Shown: positions 34,135-44,510 of the stretch, in pieces
Numbering within the stretch: position 1 is the first letter of the stretch
How the letters are laid out: every line of letters starts with the position of its first letter
Source of the DNA: Oxalobacteraceae bacterium
GTDB lineage: Bacteria > Pseudomonadota > Gammaproteobacteria > Burkholderiales > Burkholderiaceae_D
Reading direction: 5' to 3'
NCBI GenBank assembly: GCA_025352145.1
Contig: JANXTY010000032.1
Location: forward strand, 1 to 64,000
DNA: 64,000 nt
Program-made: the position numbers and the translations under genes
Notes under the pieces: generated by a model
The model's database searches: none
What the model saw: the letters and a program-made list of their open reading frames with translations, nothing else
Told to the model about the DNA's origin: nothing

Positions 34135-36525
34135 ATGAAATTACATTCTGAACACTTTCCCTTGCCAGTGTTTCGTCGTCGGACGCTTGCTGTTGCCGCC
34201 TTTGCCTTGTGTTCGAGCTATGCGATGGCGGTCGCTCCATTTACTGTGGCCGATATTCGGGTGGAAGGAATTCAGCGAACTGAGGCTGGGACTGTATTTA
34301 GTTATCTACCGGTAAAAGTAGGAGAAACATTTACCGATGGAAAAAGTATCGTTGCCATTAAGGCGTTATACGCGACCGGTTTCTTTAAGGATGTGCGCAT
34401 CGAAGTTGATGGCAATGTGCTGATTATTATCGTTGAAGAGCGGCCAGCGATTGCGAAGGTGGAGTTTACGGGAACGCACGAATTTGAGAAAGACGCTCTA
34501 GCCAAATCCCTTAAGGATGTGGGCATTGCCGAGGCGCGTATTTTTGACAAGTCCGTGGTCGATCGTGCCGAACAAGAAATTAAACGGCAATATCTCTCGC
34601 ATGGCTTGTATGATGCCCGCGTTAAAACAACAGTAACGCCGGTGGAGCGTAATCGAGTCAATGTGGATTTCGTGGTGGAGGAGGGCGATGCTTCCCAGAT
34701 CAAACAAATTAACATTGTGGGCAACAAGGTGTTTTCCGATAAGCGGCTACTGGAAACATTCAAGCTTACCACCCACGGCTGGCTGTCCTGGTATTCCAAA
34801 TCAGACCAATACTCCAAACAAAAATTAACCGCAGATATTGAATCGCTTAAATCGTTCTATCTTAATCTTGGCTATATTGAGATGCAGGTCGAGTCCACGC
34901 AAGTGTCGATCAGCCCCGATAAAAAGGATATGTTCATTACCGTAAATATTACTGAAGGGGATAAATACACCGTTTCTGAGCTGAAATTTGAGGGCGAGAT
35001 GCTTGGAAGAGAAGCGGAGTTAAAGTCACTGATGCGACTCAAGGCTGGCGACATTTATTCGGGCGAGAAATTGGCGGAAAGTACGAAGAGAATTTCTGAA
35101 CGGATGGGAAATTTCGGGTATGCGTTTGCCAATGTTAATGCCAATCCTGAAGTCGATCATGACAAAAAACAGGTGGCTTTCACGGTCTTTATCGATCCCG
35201 GAAAACGGGTGTATGTTCGCCACATGACTATTGCGGGCAATACCAAAACGCGTGATGAGGTGATTCGACGGGAATTCCGGCAACTGGAGAGTTCCTGGTA
35301 TGACGGGGAAAAAATTAAACGGTCAAAGGCCCGGGTGGAACGTCTAAATTATTTTACAGAGGTTAACATTGAGACGCCTGAAGTACAGGGCACCCCTGAT
35401 CAGGTCGATGTCAACATGACCGTAGTTGAAAAACAAACAGGCACTATTAGTGCGGGCGTCGGCTATCAACCTGGGCAAGGTGCCTTGCTGACAGCGTCGA
35501 TACAGCAGGATAATTTCGCCGGTAGCGGCAATTCAGTCGGGATTGACGTCAACACCAGTCAGTACAATAAGACCTATGCTTTTTCTTATACGAATCCGTA
35601 TTTCACTGATGACGGAGTAGGTCGTAGCTTTGAAATATATAAGCGCACGTCAACGCCTTTGTCCTATAGTGTCGGCACTTTTAAAGTGGGGACACTCGGG
35701 GGGAAAATTAATTTTGGTGTGCCATTTACTGAACTAGATACCGTATTTTTAGGTATCGGCCTTGACCAGACAAAAATTGATGCGTCGTCGTCTAGTCCCC
35801 TGCTTTATCAAAAATACGTTGCTGATGCTCTTGGCATCAAATATTCTGCTGCAGATTACCCTGTATTGAAAGGCAAGCCGAGAACAGATGGGACAATCGA
35901 AGATACACTTTATTCTGCGAATGCCACCTCTTTTCCACTGACCGCGGCATGGCAAAGAGATAGCCGCGATAATATTTTATCCCCTACATCAGGTCAATAC
36001 CAACGGGCCAACCTAGAGTTAGACATCATCGGAACATCAAAATATTACCGTGCTGTTTATCAGCAACAATACTATCAACCGATCTTGCGTATATTTACGC
36101 TTGCCCTCAATGGAGAAGTGGATTATGGCCACGGTCTCGCAGGTAAGTCGCTACCGGTTTTTAAAAATGTCTATGCAGGTGGCATTGGTTCTGTTCGTGG
36201 TTTTTCGCAATCCTCGCTTGGTCCTCTTGATGTAAACGGTGATGCCTTAGGCGGTGCATCGCGTTTGGTCGGCAATGCAGAAATACAATATGCCCCACCG
36301 GACAGTAAAGATCGCTCTCTTCTTGGCTTTGTATTCTTCGATGCGGGAAATGTTTTTTCCGAGGGCCAGAAATTACGGATATCGGAGTTAAGATATTCCG
36401 TCGGAGTAGGATTTAATTGGGTTTCGCCGATGGGACCTTTGCGGTTTAGTTATGCATGGCCGTTGAACTTAAAGAAAAATGATCGGAAAAAGCAGTTTGA
36501 CTTTACCGTGGGTAGTAGTTTCTAA
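34135..36525 (+). CDS. bamA: Outer membrane protein assembly factor BamA
   Basis: Central subunit of the BAM complex that inserts beta-barrel proteins in the outer membrane. The 796-residue protein has a signal peptide (cleavage near AMA-VAPF), five POTRA domains (about residues 27-430), and a 16-stranded barrel. The barrel contains the conserved loop-6 motif GSVRGFSQSSLGP and the C-terminal aromatic FDFTVGSSF. Length matches the family. Its neighbours are rseP and skp, the standard order. Confidence 0.98.
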   Translation: MKLHSEHFPLPVFRRRTLAVAAFALCSSYAMAVAPFTVADIRVEGIQRTEAGTVFSYLPVKVGETFTDGKSIVAIKALYATGFFKDVRIEVDGNVLIIIVEERPAIAKVEFTGTHEFEKDALAKSLKDVGIAEARIFDKSVVDRAEQEIKRQYLSHGLYDARVKTTVTPVERNRVNVDFVVEEGDASQIKQINIVGNKVFSDKRLLETFKLTTHGWLSWYSKSDQYSKQKLTADIESLKSFYLNLGYIEMQVESTQVSISPDKKDMFITVNITEGDKYTVSELKFEGEMLGREAELKSLMRLKAGDIYSGEKLAESTKRISERMGNFGYAFANVNANPEVDHDKKQVAFTVFIDPGKRVYVRHMTIAGNTKTRDEVIRREFRQLESSWYDGEKIKRSKARVERLNYFTEVNIETPEVQGTPDQVDVNMTVVEKQTGTISAGVGYQPGQGALLTASIQQDNFAGSGNSVGIDVNTSQYNKTYAFSYTNPYFTDDGVGRSFEIYKRTSTPLSYSVGTFKVGTLGGKINFGVPFTELDTVFLGIGLDQTKIDASSSSPLLYQKYVADALGIKYSAADYPVLKGKPRTDGTIEDTLYSANATSFPLTAAWQRDSRDNILSPTSGQYQRANLELDIIGTSKYYRAVYQQQYYQPILRIFTLALNGEVDYGHGLAGKSLPVFKNVYAGGIGSVRGFSQSSLGPLDVNGDALGGASRLVGNAEIQYAPPDSKDRSLLGFVFFDAGNVFSEGQKLRISELRYSVGVGFNWVSPMGPLRFSYAWPLNLKKNDRKKQFDFTVGSSF

Positions 36526-36560
36526 CTGCAGAATTTTATGTTGAATTTCGGAGAATAATC

Positions 36561-37079
36561 TTGAAATCATTTCCCACCCTAGTTTCAATATCTAAGCGCG
36601 CAGCTTTTTTTATGTTGTTCCTTGGTTTTTGTCTGAATGCGACTGCGCAAGAATCTAAAATTGGCTACGTAGATACTGAGAGAATTTTTCGGGAAGCTAA
36701 TTTTGAAAAAATGGTTCAGGCTAAAATAGATCAAGAGTTTTCAAAGCGCGTTAAAGAAATTCAAGGATTGGGAACTCGTTTAAAAATGCTTTCTGAGAAA
36801 TTCGATAAAGATGGCCCCGCTTTATCAGAATCGGAAAGAATAAAACGCCAGCGGGAATTAATTGATCTCGATAAGGATGCGCAACGCAAAGAGCGTGAAC
36901 TGCGTGAAGACCTTAATCAAAGAAACAATGAAGAAAAAGCGATATTTTTGGAGCGTGTGAACAAGGTGATCCGACAGATAGCGGTAGCAGAAAAATTTGA
37001 TCTTATTTTTCAAGACGCTGTGTATTTCAATCCACGCATTGATATCTCGGCTAAAGTGTTAGAGGCGCTCAATAAATAG
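36561..37079 (+). CDS. skp: Periplasmic chaperone Skp/OmpH
   Basis: Carries unfolded outer-membrane proteins through the periplasm to BamA. The 172-residue protein has a cleavable signal (hydrophobic AAFFMLFLGFCLN ending NATAQE), then KIGYVDTERIFREANFEK, followed by a long basic coiled coil (residues about 55-135) that forms the tentacles. The start is a TTG at 36561 with GGAG 7 bp upstream, and no ATG fits better. It lies 35 bp after bamA. Confidence 0.93.
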   Translation: MKSFPTLVSISKRAAFFMLFLGFCLNATAQESKIGYVDTERIFREANFEKMVQAKIDQEFSKRVKEIQGLGTRLKMLSEKFDKDGPALSESERIKRQRELIDLDKDAQRKERELREDLNQRNNEEKAIFLERVNKVIRQIAVAEKFDLIFQDAVYFNPRIDISAKVLEALNK

Positions 37080-37163
37080 GTGTGAGGGGTGCTGCAACTT
37101 ACAGGATAGTTCAGGCAGTCGCATGAAGTGCGATGACCTGCTTAGTGCTTAGAAGAAATCACA

Positions 37164-38231
37164 ATGACTACTCAACTTGGCGAATTAGTTGAACGCTTTG
37201 GGGGGCGTTTGGTAGGCAATCCCAATATAGAAATATTGGGGATTGCACCACTCACAGAGGCCGCCGCGACCCATATCACTTTTTTATCGAATCCGAAATT
37301 TCGTGAACAGGCATTGCAGTCACAAGCCGCCGCGATTATTTTGTCGGTTGCTGACGAAGAGTTGATGGGTGCCGGTTGCCAAGGCGCACGTATTGTCACC
37401 AACAATCCTTATGCGTATTTTGCCCGAGCCGCACAATTTTTCTCAGCACTACAGCAGATACCGGTTATTCCAGGTATTCATCCCAGCGCAAGTGTTGATC
37501 CGACGGCGCACATTGCCGACTCTGCCACCATCGGCGCCCATGTGACAGTTGAAGCGAATGCTGTTATCGGGGAGCATGCGATGATTGATGCCGGTTGCTT
37601 TATCGGCCGGTCGGCATGTATCGGTGCAAATACGCATTTATTCGCCAATGTCACTTTCCATGCCCAATGCGAGATGGGTGAGCGCGGCATCATCCATTCC
37701 GGCGCAGTGATCGGCTCGGATGGTTTTGGTTTCGCCAATGAAAATGGGGTGTGGATTAAAATCCCCCAAACTGGCCGCGTCATGATTGCGGACGATGTAG
37801 AGATCGGGGCTAATACGAGCATTGATCGTGGCGCTCTGGCAGATACGGTCATCGAAAATGGCGTTAAATTAGATAATCAAATTCAAATTGCTCATAACTG
37901 CCACATCGGAGCACACACTGCTATGGCTGGATGTGTCGGAGTCGCAGGCAGTGCCCACATCGGTAAAAATTGCACATTTGGCGGTGCCGCCATGGTGCTT
38001 GGTCATTTAACGATTGCCGACAATGTACATATTTCCTCGGGCAGCATGGTGTCGCGTTCCATTTCGGAAGCGGGACACTACACTGGTTTTTATCCTTTGG
38101 CAAAAAATGCCGAATGGGAAAAATCTGCGGCTATTGTGCGCAACTTGGCGTCAATGCGTGAGAAAATTCGTGCGCTTGAAAAAATAGTTAAAACGCTTAC
38201 ATCACCAAACATTGAAAAAAATAATGAATAG
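37164..38231 (+). CDS. lpxD: UDP-3-O-(3-hydroxyacyl)glucosamine N-acyltransferase LpxD
   Basis: Third enzyme of lipid A synthesis. The 355-residue protein has an N-terminal uridine-binding domain ([28 protein letters not shown]), then a long left-handed beta-helix of hexapeptide repeats ([34 protein letters not shown]). The catalytic His lies in [16 protein letters not shown]. It overlaps the fabZ start by eight bases. Confidence 0.97.
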   Translation: MTTQLGELVERFGGRLVGNPNIEILGIAPLTEAAATHITFLSNPKFREQALQSQAAAIILSVADEELMGAGCQGARIVTNNPYAYFARAAQFFSALQQIPVIPGIHPSASVDPTAHIADSATIGAHVTVEANAVIGEHAMIDAGCFIGRSACIGANTHLFANVTFHAQCEMGERGIIHSGAVIGSDGFGFANENGVWIKIPQTGRVMIADDVEIGANTSIDRGALADTVIENGVKLDNQIQIAHNCHIGAHTAMAGCVGVAGSAHIGKNCTFGGAAMVLGHLTIADNVHISSGSMVSRSISEAGHYTGFYPLAKNAEWEKSAAIVRNLASMREKIRALEKIVKTLTSPNIEKNNE

Positions 38232-38694
38232 TCTCGATATCCATCAAATCAAACAATATTTACCGCACCGTTATCCGCTGCTGCTGGTGGATCGCGTGCT
38301 GGACTGGGAGTCGGGAAAACGAATTACCGCTATTAAAAATGTGACCGTTAACGAGGAATTTTTTAATGGACATTTTCCGCATAAGCCCGTCATGCCAGGT
38401 GTGTTGATGATAGAAGCCATGGCGCAGACCGCTGCCATCCTGTCTTTTTTGACTATGGGGAAAAAGCCTGATGAAAATACCGTCGTCTATTTTGTCGGGA
38501 TCGACAATGCGCGCTTCAAGCGCCCCGTCGAGCCGGGCGATCAGTTGAAAATGGAAGTCGATATTTTGCGTGTTTCTCGGGGTATTTGGAAATATAAAGC
38601 CATAGCTACTGTCGATGGGCAACTTGCGGTTGAGGGCGAGTTGATGTGCACTTTGCGCAGTGCGAACGATGCGAGTCAGCCTGCAGGCCAATAA
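38224..38694 (+). CDS. fabZ: 3-hydroxyacyl-ACP dehydratase FabZ
   Basis: Dehydrates 3-hydroxyacyl-ACP in fatty-acid elongation. From the ATG at 38224 the protein is 156 residues, with catalytic H50 ([13 protein letters not shown]) and E64 (LMIEAMAQ) 14 residues apart, as in E. coli FabZ. The start [20 protein letters not shown] is typical. A TTG at 38212 is a possible alternative start. The gene overlaps both neighbours, lpxD and lpxA, so translation is coupled. Confidence 0.97.
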   Translation: MNSLDIHQIKQYLPHRYPLLLVDRVLDWESGKRITAIKNVTVNEEFFNGHFPHKPVMPGVLMIEAMAQTAAILSFLTMGKKPDENTVVYFVGIDNARFKRPVEPGDQLKMEVDILRVSRGIWKYKAIATVDGQLAVEGELMCTLRSANDASQPAGQ

Positions 38695-39482
38695 TGGTGG
38701 GCATTCATCCAACGGCAATTATTGATCCCAGGGCGGTGCTGGACGGCTCGGTTGAAGTCGGTGCCTATTCGGTTATCGGCCCCAACGTGAACATTGCAGG
38801 GGGAACCAAAATTGGCTCGCATGTCGTCATAGAGGGCCACACAACGATAGGCTGCGACAATACTATTTTCCAGTTTTGTTCAATAGGCGCTGCGCCGCAG
38901 GATAAAAAATATGCCGGTGAACCGACTCGACTGGAGATTGGCAACCGCAATACGATTCGCGAATTTTGTACATTTAATGTGGGCACCGTACAAGATGCAG
39001 GGGTTACTCGTGTTGGTAACGATAACTGGATCATGGCGTATGTGCATATCGCGCATGATTGCCAACTGGGCAGCAATATTATTCTGGCCAATAATGCGAC
39101 TCTGGCGGGCCATGTTCATTTGGGCGATTGGGTGTTTCTGGGGGGGTTAACGACAGTCCATCAGTTTTGTCACATTGGCGCACATGCAATGACGGCCTTT
39201 ACCGCAGCGGTTAGTCAGGATGTGCCTCCGTTTGTTACTGCGGCCGGCAATCGTGCAGCGCCAGTGGGGATCAATGTCGAAGGGCTGAAGCGACGTGGGT
39301 TTGCCAGCGAACAAATCAGCGCTATTCGACGTTCATATAAACTAATTTATAAATCAGGATTGTCACTGGAAGAGGCTAAGGTAGCACTTCTTGGGGAGGA
39401 AACTGAGGCAGGCGATTCTGCTCCTTATGTGCGCATGCTGCGTGAATTTCTTGATACAACGACCCGTGGCATCATCCGCTGA
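38694..39482 (+). CDS. lpxA: UDP-N-acetylglucosamine acyltransferase LpxA
   Basis: First step of lipid A synthesis, acylating UDP-GlcNAc. With the ATG at 38694 (overlapping the fabZ stop by one base) the protein is 262 residues, the E. coli length. It starts [20 protein letters not shown] with hexapeptide repeats, and [16 protein letters not shown] holds the catalytic-His segment. The C-terminal helical part begins near [17 protein letters not shown]. The open frame upstream to 38646 lies inside fabZ and is not used. Confidence 0.97.
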   Translation: MVGIHPTAIIDPRAVLDGSVEVGAYSVIGPNVNIAGGTKIGSHVVIEGHTTIGCDNTIFQFCSIGAAPQDKKYAGEPTRLEIGNRNTIREFCTFNVGTVQDAGVTRVGNDNWIMAYVHIAHDCQLGSNIILANNATLAGHVHLGDWVFLGGLTTVHQFCHIGAHAMTAFTAAVSQDVPPFVTAAGNRAAPVGINVEGLKRRGFASEQISAIRRSYKLIYKSGLSLEEAKVALLGEETEAGDSAPYVRMLREFLDTTTRGIIR

Positions 39483-40614
39483 GTTGTCTATTGCCCTAGT
39501 CGCTGGCGAAGCATCGGGCGACTTGCTGGCGAGTCGGCTTTTGTCTGGTTTACGTCCGCATTTACCTTCCGCCAAATTGCATGGAATTGGCGGGCGCCAT
39601 ATGGCTGAACACGGTTTTATCAGCGATTGGCCGATGGAAAAACTAACGGTACGTGGCTTGTTCGAAGTCATTCCGCGCTATCGCGAAATCAAAGGTATTC
39701 AGAACGCAGTGCGCGATCAGCTGTTAGCACAACGACCTGCGGCATTTATTGGCGTTGACTATCCCGGATTCAATTTAGGGTTGGAAATACAATTGAAGCA
39801 GGCGGGTATTCCCACTGTGCATTACATCAGCCCTCAAATATGGGCATGGCGCGGCGGCCGCATTAAAAAAATCGCGAAGGCAGTTTCGCATATGTTGGTG
39901 GTCTTTCCTTTTGAGGAGGCGATCTACAAAAAAGCAGATATTCCCGTCACCTACGTCGGCCATCCGTTGGCAGAGATGATCCCGATGGAACCGAATATGC
40001 CCGCTGCTCGAACACAATTGGGCTTGCCTTTGAATGCCCCTGTTATAGCGATCTTGCCCGGCAGTCGAATGTCAGAGTTGAAGTACAACAGTGCTGCTTT
40101 TATTGGTGCCGCCAAGTTACTTGCGCAACGGGATTCTTCTATGCGGTTTGTGGTGCCCATGGTTGGATTACCCCAGCGTCACTATTTTTCAGAGTTGATG
40201 GTGCAAGCGGGTATGCAGGATGTGTCGATCGACCTTGTTGATGGCCAGTCGCATACAGCAATTGCAGCTGCCGATGCAGTGTTGGTGGCATCTGGAACAG
40301 CCTCGCTGGAGGTAGCTCTCTACAAAAAACCCATGGTGATTGCTTATAAAATGATGCGCGCATCCTGGGAAATAATGCGCCACATGGGGTATCAGCCTTG
40401 GATTGGATTGCCCAATATTCTGGCCCGCGAGTTTCTCGTGCCGGAACTATTGCAGAACGCCGCTACGCCTCAGGCTTTGGCTGATGCACTGTGGGCGCAA
40501 TTATATGATTCCCGCCGATCTGTATTGCAACAGCGTTTTACCGAGATGCACCATTCCCTGCTCCGTAATTCTGCGCAAGAAAGTGCGCAGGCTGTATTGA
40601 AGTTATTGCGGTAA
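39466..40614 (+). CDS. lpxB: Lipid A disaccharide synthase LpxB
   Basis: GT19 glycosyltransferase joining UDP-2,3-diacylglucosamine and lipid X. The core starts [19 protein letters not shown], and [30 protein letters not shown] and [13 protein letters not shown] are all conserved. No ATG fits. Candidates are GTG at 39466 (382 residues, overlapping lpxA by 17 bases) or TTG at 39484 (376 residues), and neither has a clear SD. The 382-residue version is listed because it matches the usual LpxB length. Confidence 0.93.
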   Translation: MASSAELSIALVAGEASGDLLASRLLSGLRPHLPSAKLHGIGGRHMAEHGFISDWPMEKLTVRGLFEVIPRYREIKGIQNAVRDQLLAQRPAAFIGVDYPGFNLGLEIQLKQAGIPTVHYISPQIWAWRGGRIKKIAKAVSHMLVVFPFEEAIYKKADIPVTYVGHPLAEMIPMEPNMPAARTQLGLPLNAPVIAILPGSRMSELKYNSAAFIGAAKLLAQRDSSMRFVVPMVGLPQRHYFSELMVQAGMQDVSIDLVDGQSHTAIAAADAVLVASGTASLEVALYKKPMVIAYKMMRASWEIMRHMGYQPWIGLPNILAREFLVPELLQNAATPQALADALWAQLYDSRRSVLQQRFTEMHHSLLRNSAQESAQAVLKLLR

Positions 40615-40749
40615 CGGGTTTCCTTTGCCCACCAAATATAGATTGGACTTGATGCAAAACTGCTCCGGCAGCGTCATGACTCTTTGTCGTACAAGTTCGT
40701 GCTGGAATAGCGTTGCGTCAGTTCTGGAATTAACTTCGAGTGCCCTCTG

Positions 40750-41382
40750 GTGAAAAATAACGAAAATACGCTGCTGCTTTTTGATGATGAAAACGAACTG
40801 ATCTGCGGCGTGGATGAGGCCGGGCGTGGTCCGCTCGCCGGCCCCGTTTTTGCTGCGGCAGTGATCCTGGATCCGCGTCGCCCGATTGTTGGTTTGCGCG
40901 ACTCAAAAAAAATATCGGAGGCGCGGCGTGACAGCCTGGCAATTGAAATCAAAAATCATGCACTGGCATGGTCGATAGCACAATGCTCCGAAGCAGAAAT
41001 CGATCAACTTAATATTTTGCAAGCCAGCCTACTGGCCATGCGCCGTGCGGTGGAGGGTTTGGGCATGGTGCCAACGCTGGCGTTGATTGATGGAAATCGG
41101 TGTCCTATCATGGCCGTCAGGTCTGAAGCGATCATTAAGGGCGACGACAAAGTTCCGGCGATTTCCGCAGCTTCAATTTTGGCCAAGACAGCACGCGATG
41201 CGGCGCTGATTGAATTGCATGGGCTGTATCCTGAATATGGGTTTGATCAGCATAAGGGTTACCCCACCGCATTGCATCTGGAAAGGTTGCGTGCGCATGG
41301 CGTGTCGCCGGTGCATCGCACTTCTTACGCGCCAGTGCGGGCCTTGTTATCTGGTCTTTCTGCCGGGTTGGATAAGGTATAG
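40750..41382 (+). CDS. rnhB: Ribonuclease HII
   Basis: Cleaves RNA in RNA:DNA hybrids and removes misincorporated ribonucleotides. The 210-residue protein has the DEAGRG catalytic motif ([16 protein letters not shown]), [11 protein letters not shown], the second acidic site in ALIDGNRCP, and [17 protein letters not shown]. The start is a GTG at 40750. It follows lpxB after 135 bp, the usual order in Burkholderiales. Confidence 0.96.
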   Translation: MKNNENTLLLFDDENELICGVDEAGRGPLAGPVFAAAVILDPRRPIVGLRDSKKISEARRDSLAIEIKNHALAWSIAQCSEAEIDQLNILQASLLAMRRAVEGLGMVPTLALIDGNRCPIMAVRSEAIIKGDDKVPAISAASILAKTARDAALIELHGLYPEYGFDQHKGYPTALHLERLRAHGVSPVHRTSYAPVRALLSGLSAGLDKV

Positions 41383-41400
41383 CCGTAACATGGTTGCATA

Positions 41401-42189
41401 ATGAAATCTATTTCTTCCCGCGAGAATCCCCTCTACAAAGAGCTGAAGCAACTCGCCACAAGTTCGCAGGTAAGGCGTCGTGTTGGCCGTACGTTGCTCG
41501 ATGGCGTTCATCTATGCCAAACCTATCTACAGCACCGTGGCGTACCGCCTTTGTGTGTGGTGGGGGAGGGTTCTGCGGCTGAAGCGGAGGTGGTCGCCGT
41601 GTTGGCGCTTTGTGAAGCGGGCGGAGCGCAATGTATTTTGTTACCGGACGCGCTTTACCATGTACTTAGCCAAGTTGAGCATGGCATCAGTTTGCTGTTT
41701 GTCATTGACACGCCCGAAGTCCATTTGCCGATGACTCTGACCGAGTCTGCTGTATTGCTTGATAACCTGCAAGATCCAGGAAACCTGGGGTCTATTATGC
41801 GCAGTGCAGCGGCGGCAGGAATTGGGAATATATTTTGTAGTATGGGTTCGACCTTTGCATGGTCTCCCAAAGTACTCCGTGCCGGAATGGGTGCCCATTT
41901 TTTATTGAATATAGTCGAAAACGTTGATTTGGCGCCATTGATACGGTCGGCTCAAGTGCCGGTACTGGCAACGAGTTCCTACGCTAAGCAATGCCTGTAC
42001 GATATTGATTTGCATCAGCCAATCGCCTGGCTTTTTGGACACGAAGGGCAAGGCGTGGCGCAAGATTTAATGGCCTGTGCGACATATCAGGTCGCCATTC
42101 CTCATATCGGCCAGGTGGAATCCTTGAATGTAGCAGCAAGTGCAGCGATTTGTTTTTTTGAGCAGGTCCGGCAAATCCAAGTACGATAA
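41401..42189 (+). CDS. SpoU/TrmH-family RNA methyltransferase
   Basis: Probable 2'-O-ribose methyltransferase of tRNA or rRNA. The 262-residue protein has an N-terminal substrate-binding part (ISSRENPLYKELKQLATSSQ) followed by the SPOUT knot motifs: motif 1 LLDNLQDPGNLGSIMRSAAA, motif 2 LFGHEGQGV, and motif 3 IPHIGQVESLNVAASAAI. Whether it targets rRNA (RlmB-like) or tRNA is undetermined. It lies 18 bp after rnhB and is convergent with the NRDE gene. Confidence 0.9.
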   Translation: MKSISSRENPLYKELKQLATSSQVRRRVGRTLLDGVHLCQTYLQHRGVPPLCVVGEGSAAEAEVVAVLALCEAGGAQCILLPDALYHVLSQVEHGISLLFVIDTPEVHLPMTLTESAVLLDNLQDPGNLGSIMRSAAAAGIGNIFCSMGSTFAWSPKVLRAGMGAHFLLNIVENVDLAPLIRSAQVPVLATSSYAKQCLYDIDLHQPIAWLFGHEGQGVAQDLMACATYQVAIPHIGQVESLNVAASAAICFFEQVRQIQVR

Positions 42190-42210
42190 AGCGTACTCAA
42201 TCCGCATTGG

Positions 42211-42948
42211 TTATTTGATGACTACTTCCTGTAATACGGGCGGCGCTTCTTTATAGACGTGTACTAACGTGGAAGAGCGTGTGCCGTAGGCTGGTGATTC
42301 GATGCACGCTGCAGATAGAACGCTTTCAAACGCCAAATCGACGCCGGTATCGGGCAGACGCACGTCGGGTGCGCGGGTGGTATCGGCGAGCATTTCAAAA
42401 TAGGCCTCTGGCGGTGCGTTCTGGCACAATAAGCTGGCAAATTGTGCTTTGGTTTTGACGACCTTGGGCCAAGGCGCATCGAGCAAGGCATTTGATATTC
42501 CGTATACTCCGGGCAGGAGAGGTTTGCCGTTACGCGGGTCATCGTGGCCTCGGTTGGAGAACCAGATCAAAGCGTCTTGATCGCCGAGCACCAGATTAAA
42601 TCCGTTATAGGCGTCGGCATGATCCGCAATTTTCGCGATAAATTCTTCGGCTGTCTCCTCTCCGTTTAGATAATCGGCTACTAAGTTACCCCGCGAGGGC
42701 GCATCATTTCGCTGTTCTGAGGGAGCACGAATATTGGTAATAGCAGCGAATTTAGCGCCGACAGGACCATCGCGTTTGATACCCATCCATGTGCCTCCAG
42801 CCTGTAAGTCGCGCCCGGCAAACACTTGGGGATTATCATTCCACCACGCAGCTGGAGCGGTCGGACGGGCGTAGAATTCGTCTCGATTAGCTGCGGCAAT
42901 AAGGGGGATAGATGGCACGACTTGCCAGGCAAAAACAATTAAACACAT
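42211..42948 (-). CDS. NRDE-family protein (TANGO2-like)
   Basis: A 245-residue protein with the family-defining AANRDEFYARPTAPA motif near the N-terminus, plus AGRDLQAGGTWMGI and NVRxP-like ITNIRAPSEQR. The residue after the start (MCLIVFAWQ) has a Cys2 that resembles an N-terminal nucleophile, as in other NRDE proteins. The function is unknown. Eukaryotic TANGO2 homologues are linked to lipid and heme handling. It is convergent with the SPOUT methyltransferase, 21 bp away. Confidence 0.88.
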   Translation of the reverse strand: MCLIVFAWQVVPSIPLIAAANRDEFYARPTAPAAWWNDNPQVFAGRDLQAGGTWMGIKRDGPVGAKFAAITNIRAPSEQRNDAPSRGNLVADYLNGEETAEEFIAKIADHADAYNGFNLVLGDQDALIWFSNRGHDDPRNGKPLLPGVYGISNALLDAPWPKVVKTKAQFASLLCQNAPPEAYFEMLADTTRAPDVRLPDTGVDLAFESVLSAACIESPAYGTRSSTLVHVYKEAPPVLQEVVIK

Positions 42949-42986
42949 GGGAATCCCTTATCAAACTATTTTTATGGTGATGCTCA

Positions 42987-43265
42987 TCAAGCAAAATCTA
43001 CAAATTGCTCTGTGTGTCGGCTACCCTCAATCAAAGGACCTAGTTGGTATTCGATGGCCGCATTCTCCAGCACCGCGTTAAATCCATCCGGTGCAGCAAG
43101 ATAAATCTCCATCCAGGTTTGCGCGTGATCAGACACAATCGGGCGATGCTTCAGATCGACCTCAATGGCAAAACGTGCCACCAAGTTTTCCTGCATGGCC
43201 ATGACGCGCTCCCGTAATGCGCTGACATGGATATACGGAACCTGATAGTAGATATAAAAGTCCAT
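42987..43265 (-). CDS. DUF4936 family small protein
   Basis: A 92-residue soluble protein, start MDFYIYYQVPYI, with HAQTWMEIYLAAPDGF in the middle and a hydrophobic-aromatic C-terminal end (HTEQFVDFA). The pattern matches DUF4936, a small ferredoxin-like-looking family found mainly in Betaproteobacteria next to ygfZ or NRDE genes. It lies between ygfZ (25 bp) and the NRDE gene (38 bp) on the same strand. No function is known. Confidence 0.8.
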   Translation of the reverse strand: MDFYIYYQVPYIHVSALRERVMAMQENLVARFAIEVDLKHRPIVSDHAQTWMEIYLAAPDGFNAVLENAAIEYQLGPLIEGSRHTEQFVDFA

Positions 43266-43290
43266 TGCACGCTAATCCACTAATGGGGAA

Positions 43291-44358
43291 TCAATCGTTA
43301 TCGGTCGTAAAAGGATAAGGCAACGCAGTAAAACTTAACCTTGGACCCGTGGGCGATTCAAGGTGTATGGCACTGCCTTCGGCCTCCGCAATTTTTAGTT
43401 CAACCAAACAATCTACCGTTCCTGTCATATTCAATTCTGCGTTGACAACCATACCGCATGGTTGTTCTGGATCGTTCTGGGAGAATACCTCCATACCTGG
43501 TGAGACGCTCGCACTTTCGACGGAAGCAAGCAGCATTCTGCGTTTCAGTTTTCCTAAATACTGGCTGCGCGCAACAATTTCTTGCCCAGGGTAGCAGCCT
43601 TTCTTAAAATTGACGCCACCGATCAGTTCAAAATTAATCATTTGAGGAACGAATTTTTCCTGCGTTGCCAAGGTGATTTGCGGTACGCCGGTATGAATTT
43701 CCAAAAAACGCCAGGCATTGTTCGTTGTCGGTTTGAGTACCTTGCATAATGATGGGCAAATATTATTTGCGTTCTCGCGGGTGGTGATCCATTGGTAACG
43801 CGGGCTACCGAAAACATCAGCGACGCGAATGATCGTGCCCAGTGCAGAGTCGCTTTTGGCATAGGGTCTATCCGGTAATACGGAAAATTCGGAACTCAAT
43901 ACTGTTGTCGCTGCCTTTCCGCCAAGACCAAACAGCACATAGTGGTCGCTTGCCTCCAGTAACTTGACTTTGGCACGCATCACAAACATGTGCAGGCGTT
44001 TTTGAATGCCCGCCAAGAGATCTCGTGGCAGTTGCAGGAAATAGGTATCGCCAGTTTGCCAGATTAAAAAGGTGGCCAACAAGCGTCCCTTTGGTGAGCA
44101 GTACCCGGCCAACCGAGAAGTGAATTGATCTAAATGTTCAATGTCGTTAGTTAGTTGATTATGCAGAAAATTAGCGGCATCTTCACCCGAGACCCCAATC
44201 AGGCCGAGATCGGTGAGTGGGGCGATAAATCCAGACCTAATATCATCAGGCGTGAATTGACTAGCGAAAGCGTGACTGGCGAAATCGGCATGAGCAGAGT
44301 TTTCATTGCCAATCGTGCTGACGGTCTGTTGTGAAAAATATTTTTCCCAGTCGTTCAT
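43291..44358 (-). CDS. ygfZ: Folate-binding Fe-S cluster repair protein YgfZ
   Basis: A tetrahydrofolate-dependent protein that supports Fe-S enzymes, including MiaB. The 355-residue protein shows LIGVSGEDAANFLHNQLTND in the N-terminal GcvT-like domain and the family hallmark KKGCYPGQEIVARSQYLGKL, with the conserved Cys, near residue 255. The three-part GcvT-like architecture fits. The start MNDWEKYF is at 44358, and 30 bp upstream the 3' end of the group II intron begins, so the native promoter may be displaced by 2.5 kb. Confidence 0.92.
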   Translation of the reverse strand: MNDWEKYFSQQTVSTIGNENSAHADFASHAFASQFTPDDIRSGFIAPLTDLGLIGVSGEDAANFLHNQLTNDIEHLDQFTSRLAGYCSPKGRLLATFLIWQTGDTYFLQLPRDLLAGIQKRLHMFVMRAKVKLLEASDHYVLFGLGGKAATTVLSSEFSVLPDRPYAKSDSALGTIIRVADVFGSPRYQWITTRENANNICPSLCKVLKPTTNNAWRFLEIHTGVPQITLATQEKFVPQMINFELIGGVNFKKGCYPGQEIVARSQYLGKLKRRMLLASVESASVSPGMEVFSQNDPEQPCGMVVNAELNMTGTVDCLVELKIAEAEGSAIHLESPTGPRLSFTALPYPFTTDND

Positions 44359-44429
44359 AAATTTCGATGTTTCCTATTTAAGCTTTATGTTGGGTAGGAA
44401 CAGGTCATTGCTGACCCATTCCCCCCTCA

Positions 44430-44463
44430 GAACCGTGCTTGCGACTTTCACCGCACACGGCTC
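44430..44463 (-). ncRNA. Group II intron domain V catalytic hairpin
   Basis: The 34-nt sequence starts GAGCCGTGTGCGG, has a GAAA loop region, and ends CGCAAGCACGGTTC. It folds into the conserved domain V hairpin with the AGC/CGT triad region. This is the catalytic core of group II introns, and its preservation argues that the intron is active or recently active. Confidence 0.85.
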
Positions 44464-44510
44464 AAGCCTATTACACATCCCTAAACAGAAATGTGTTTTA
44501 ACAAAGTCCC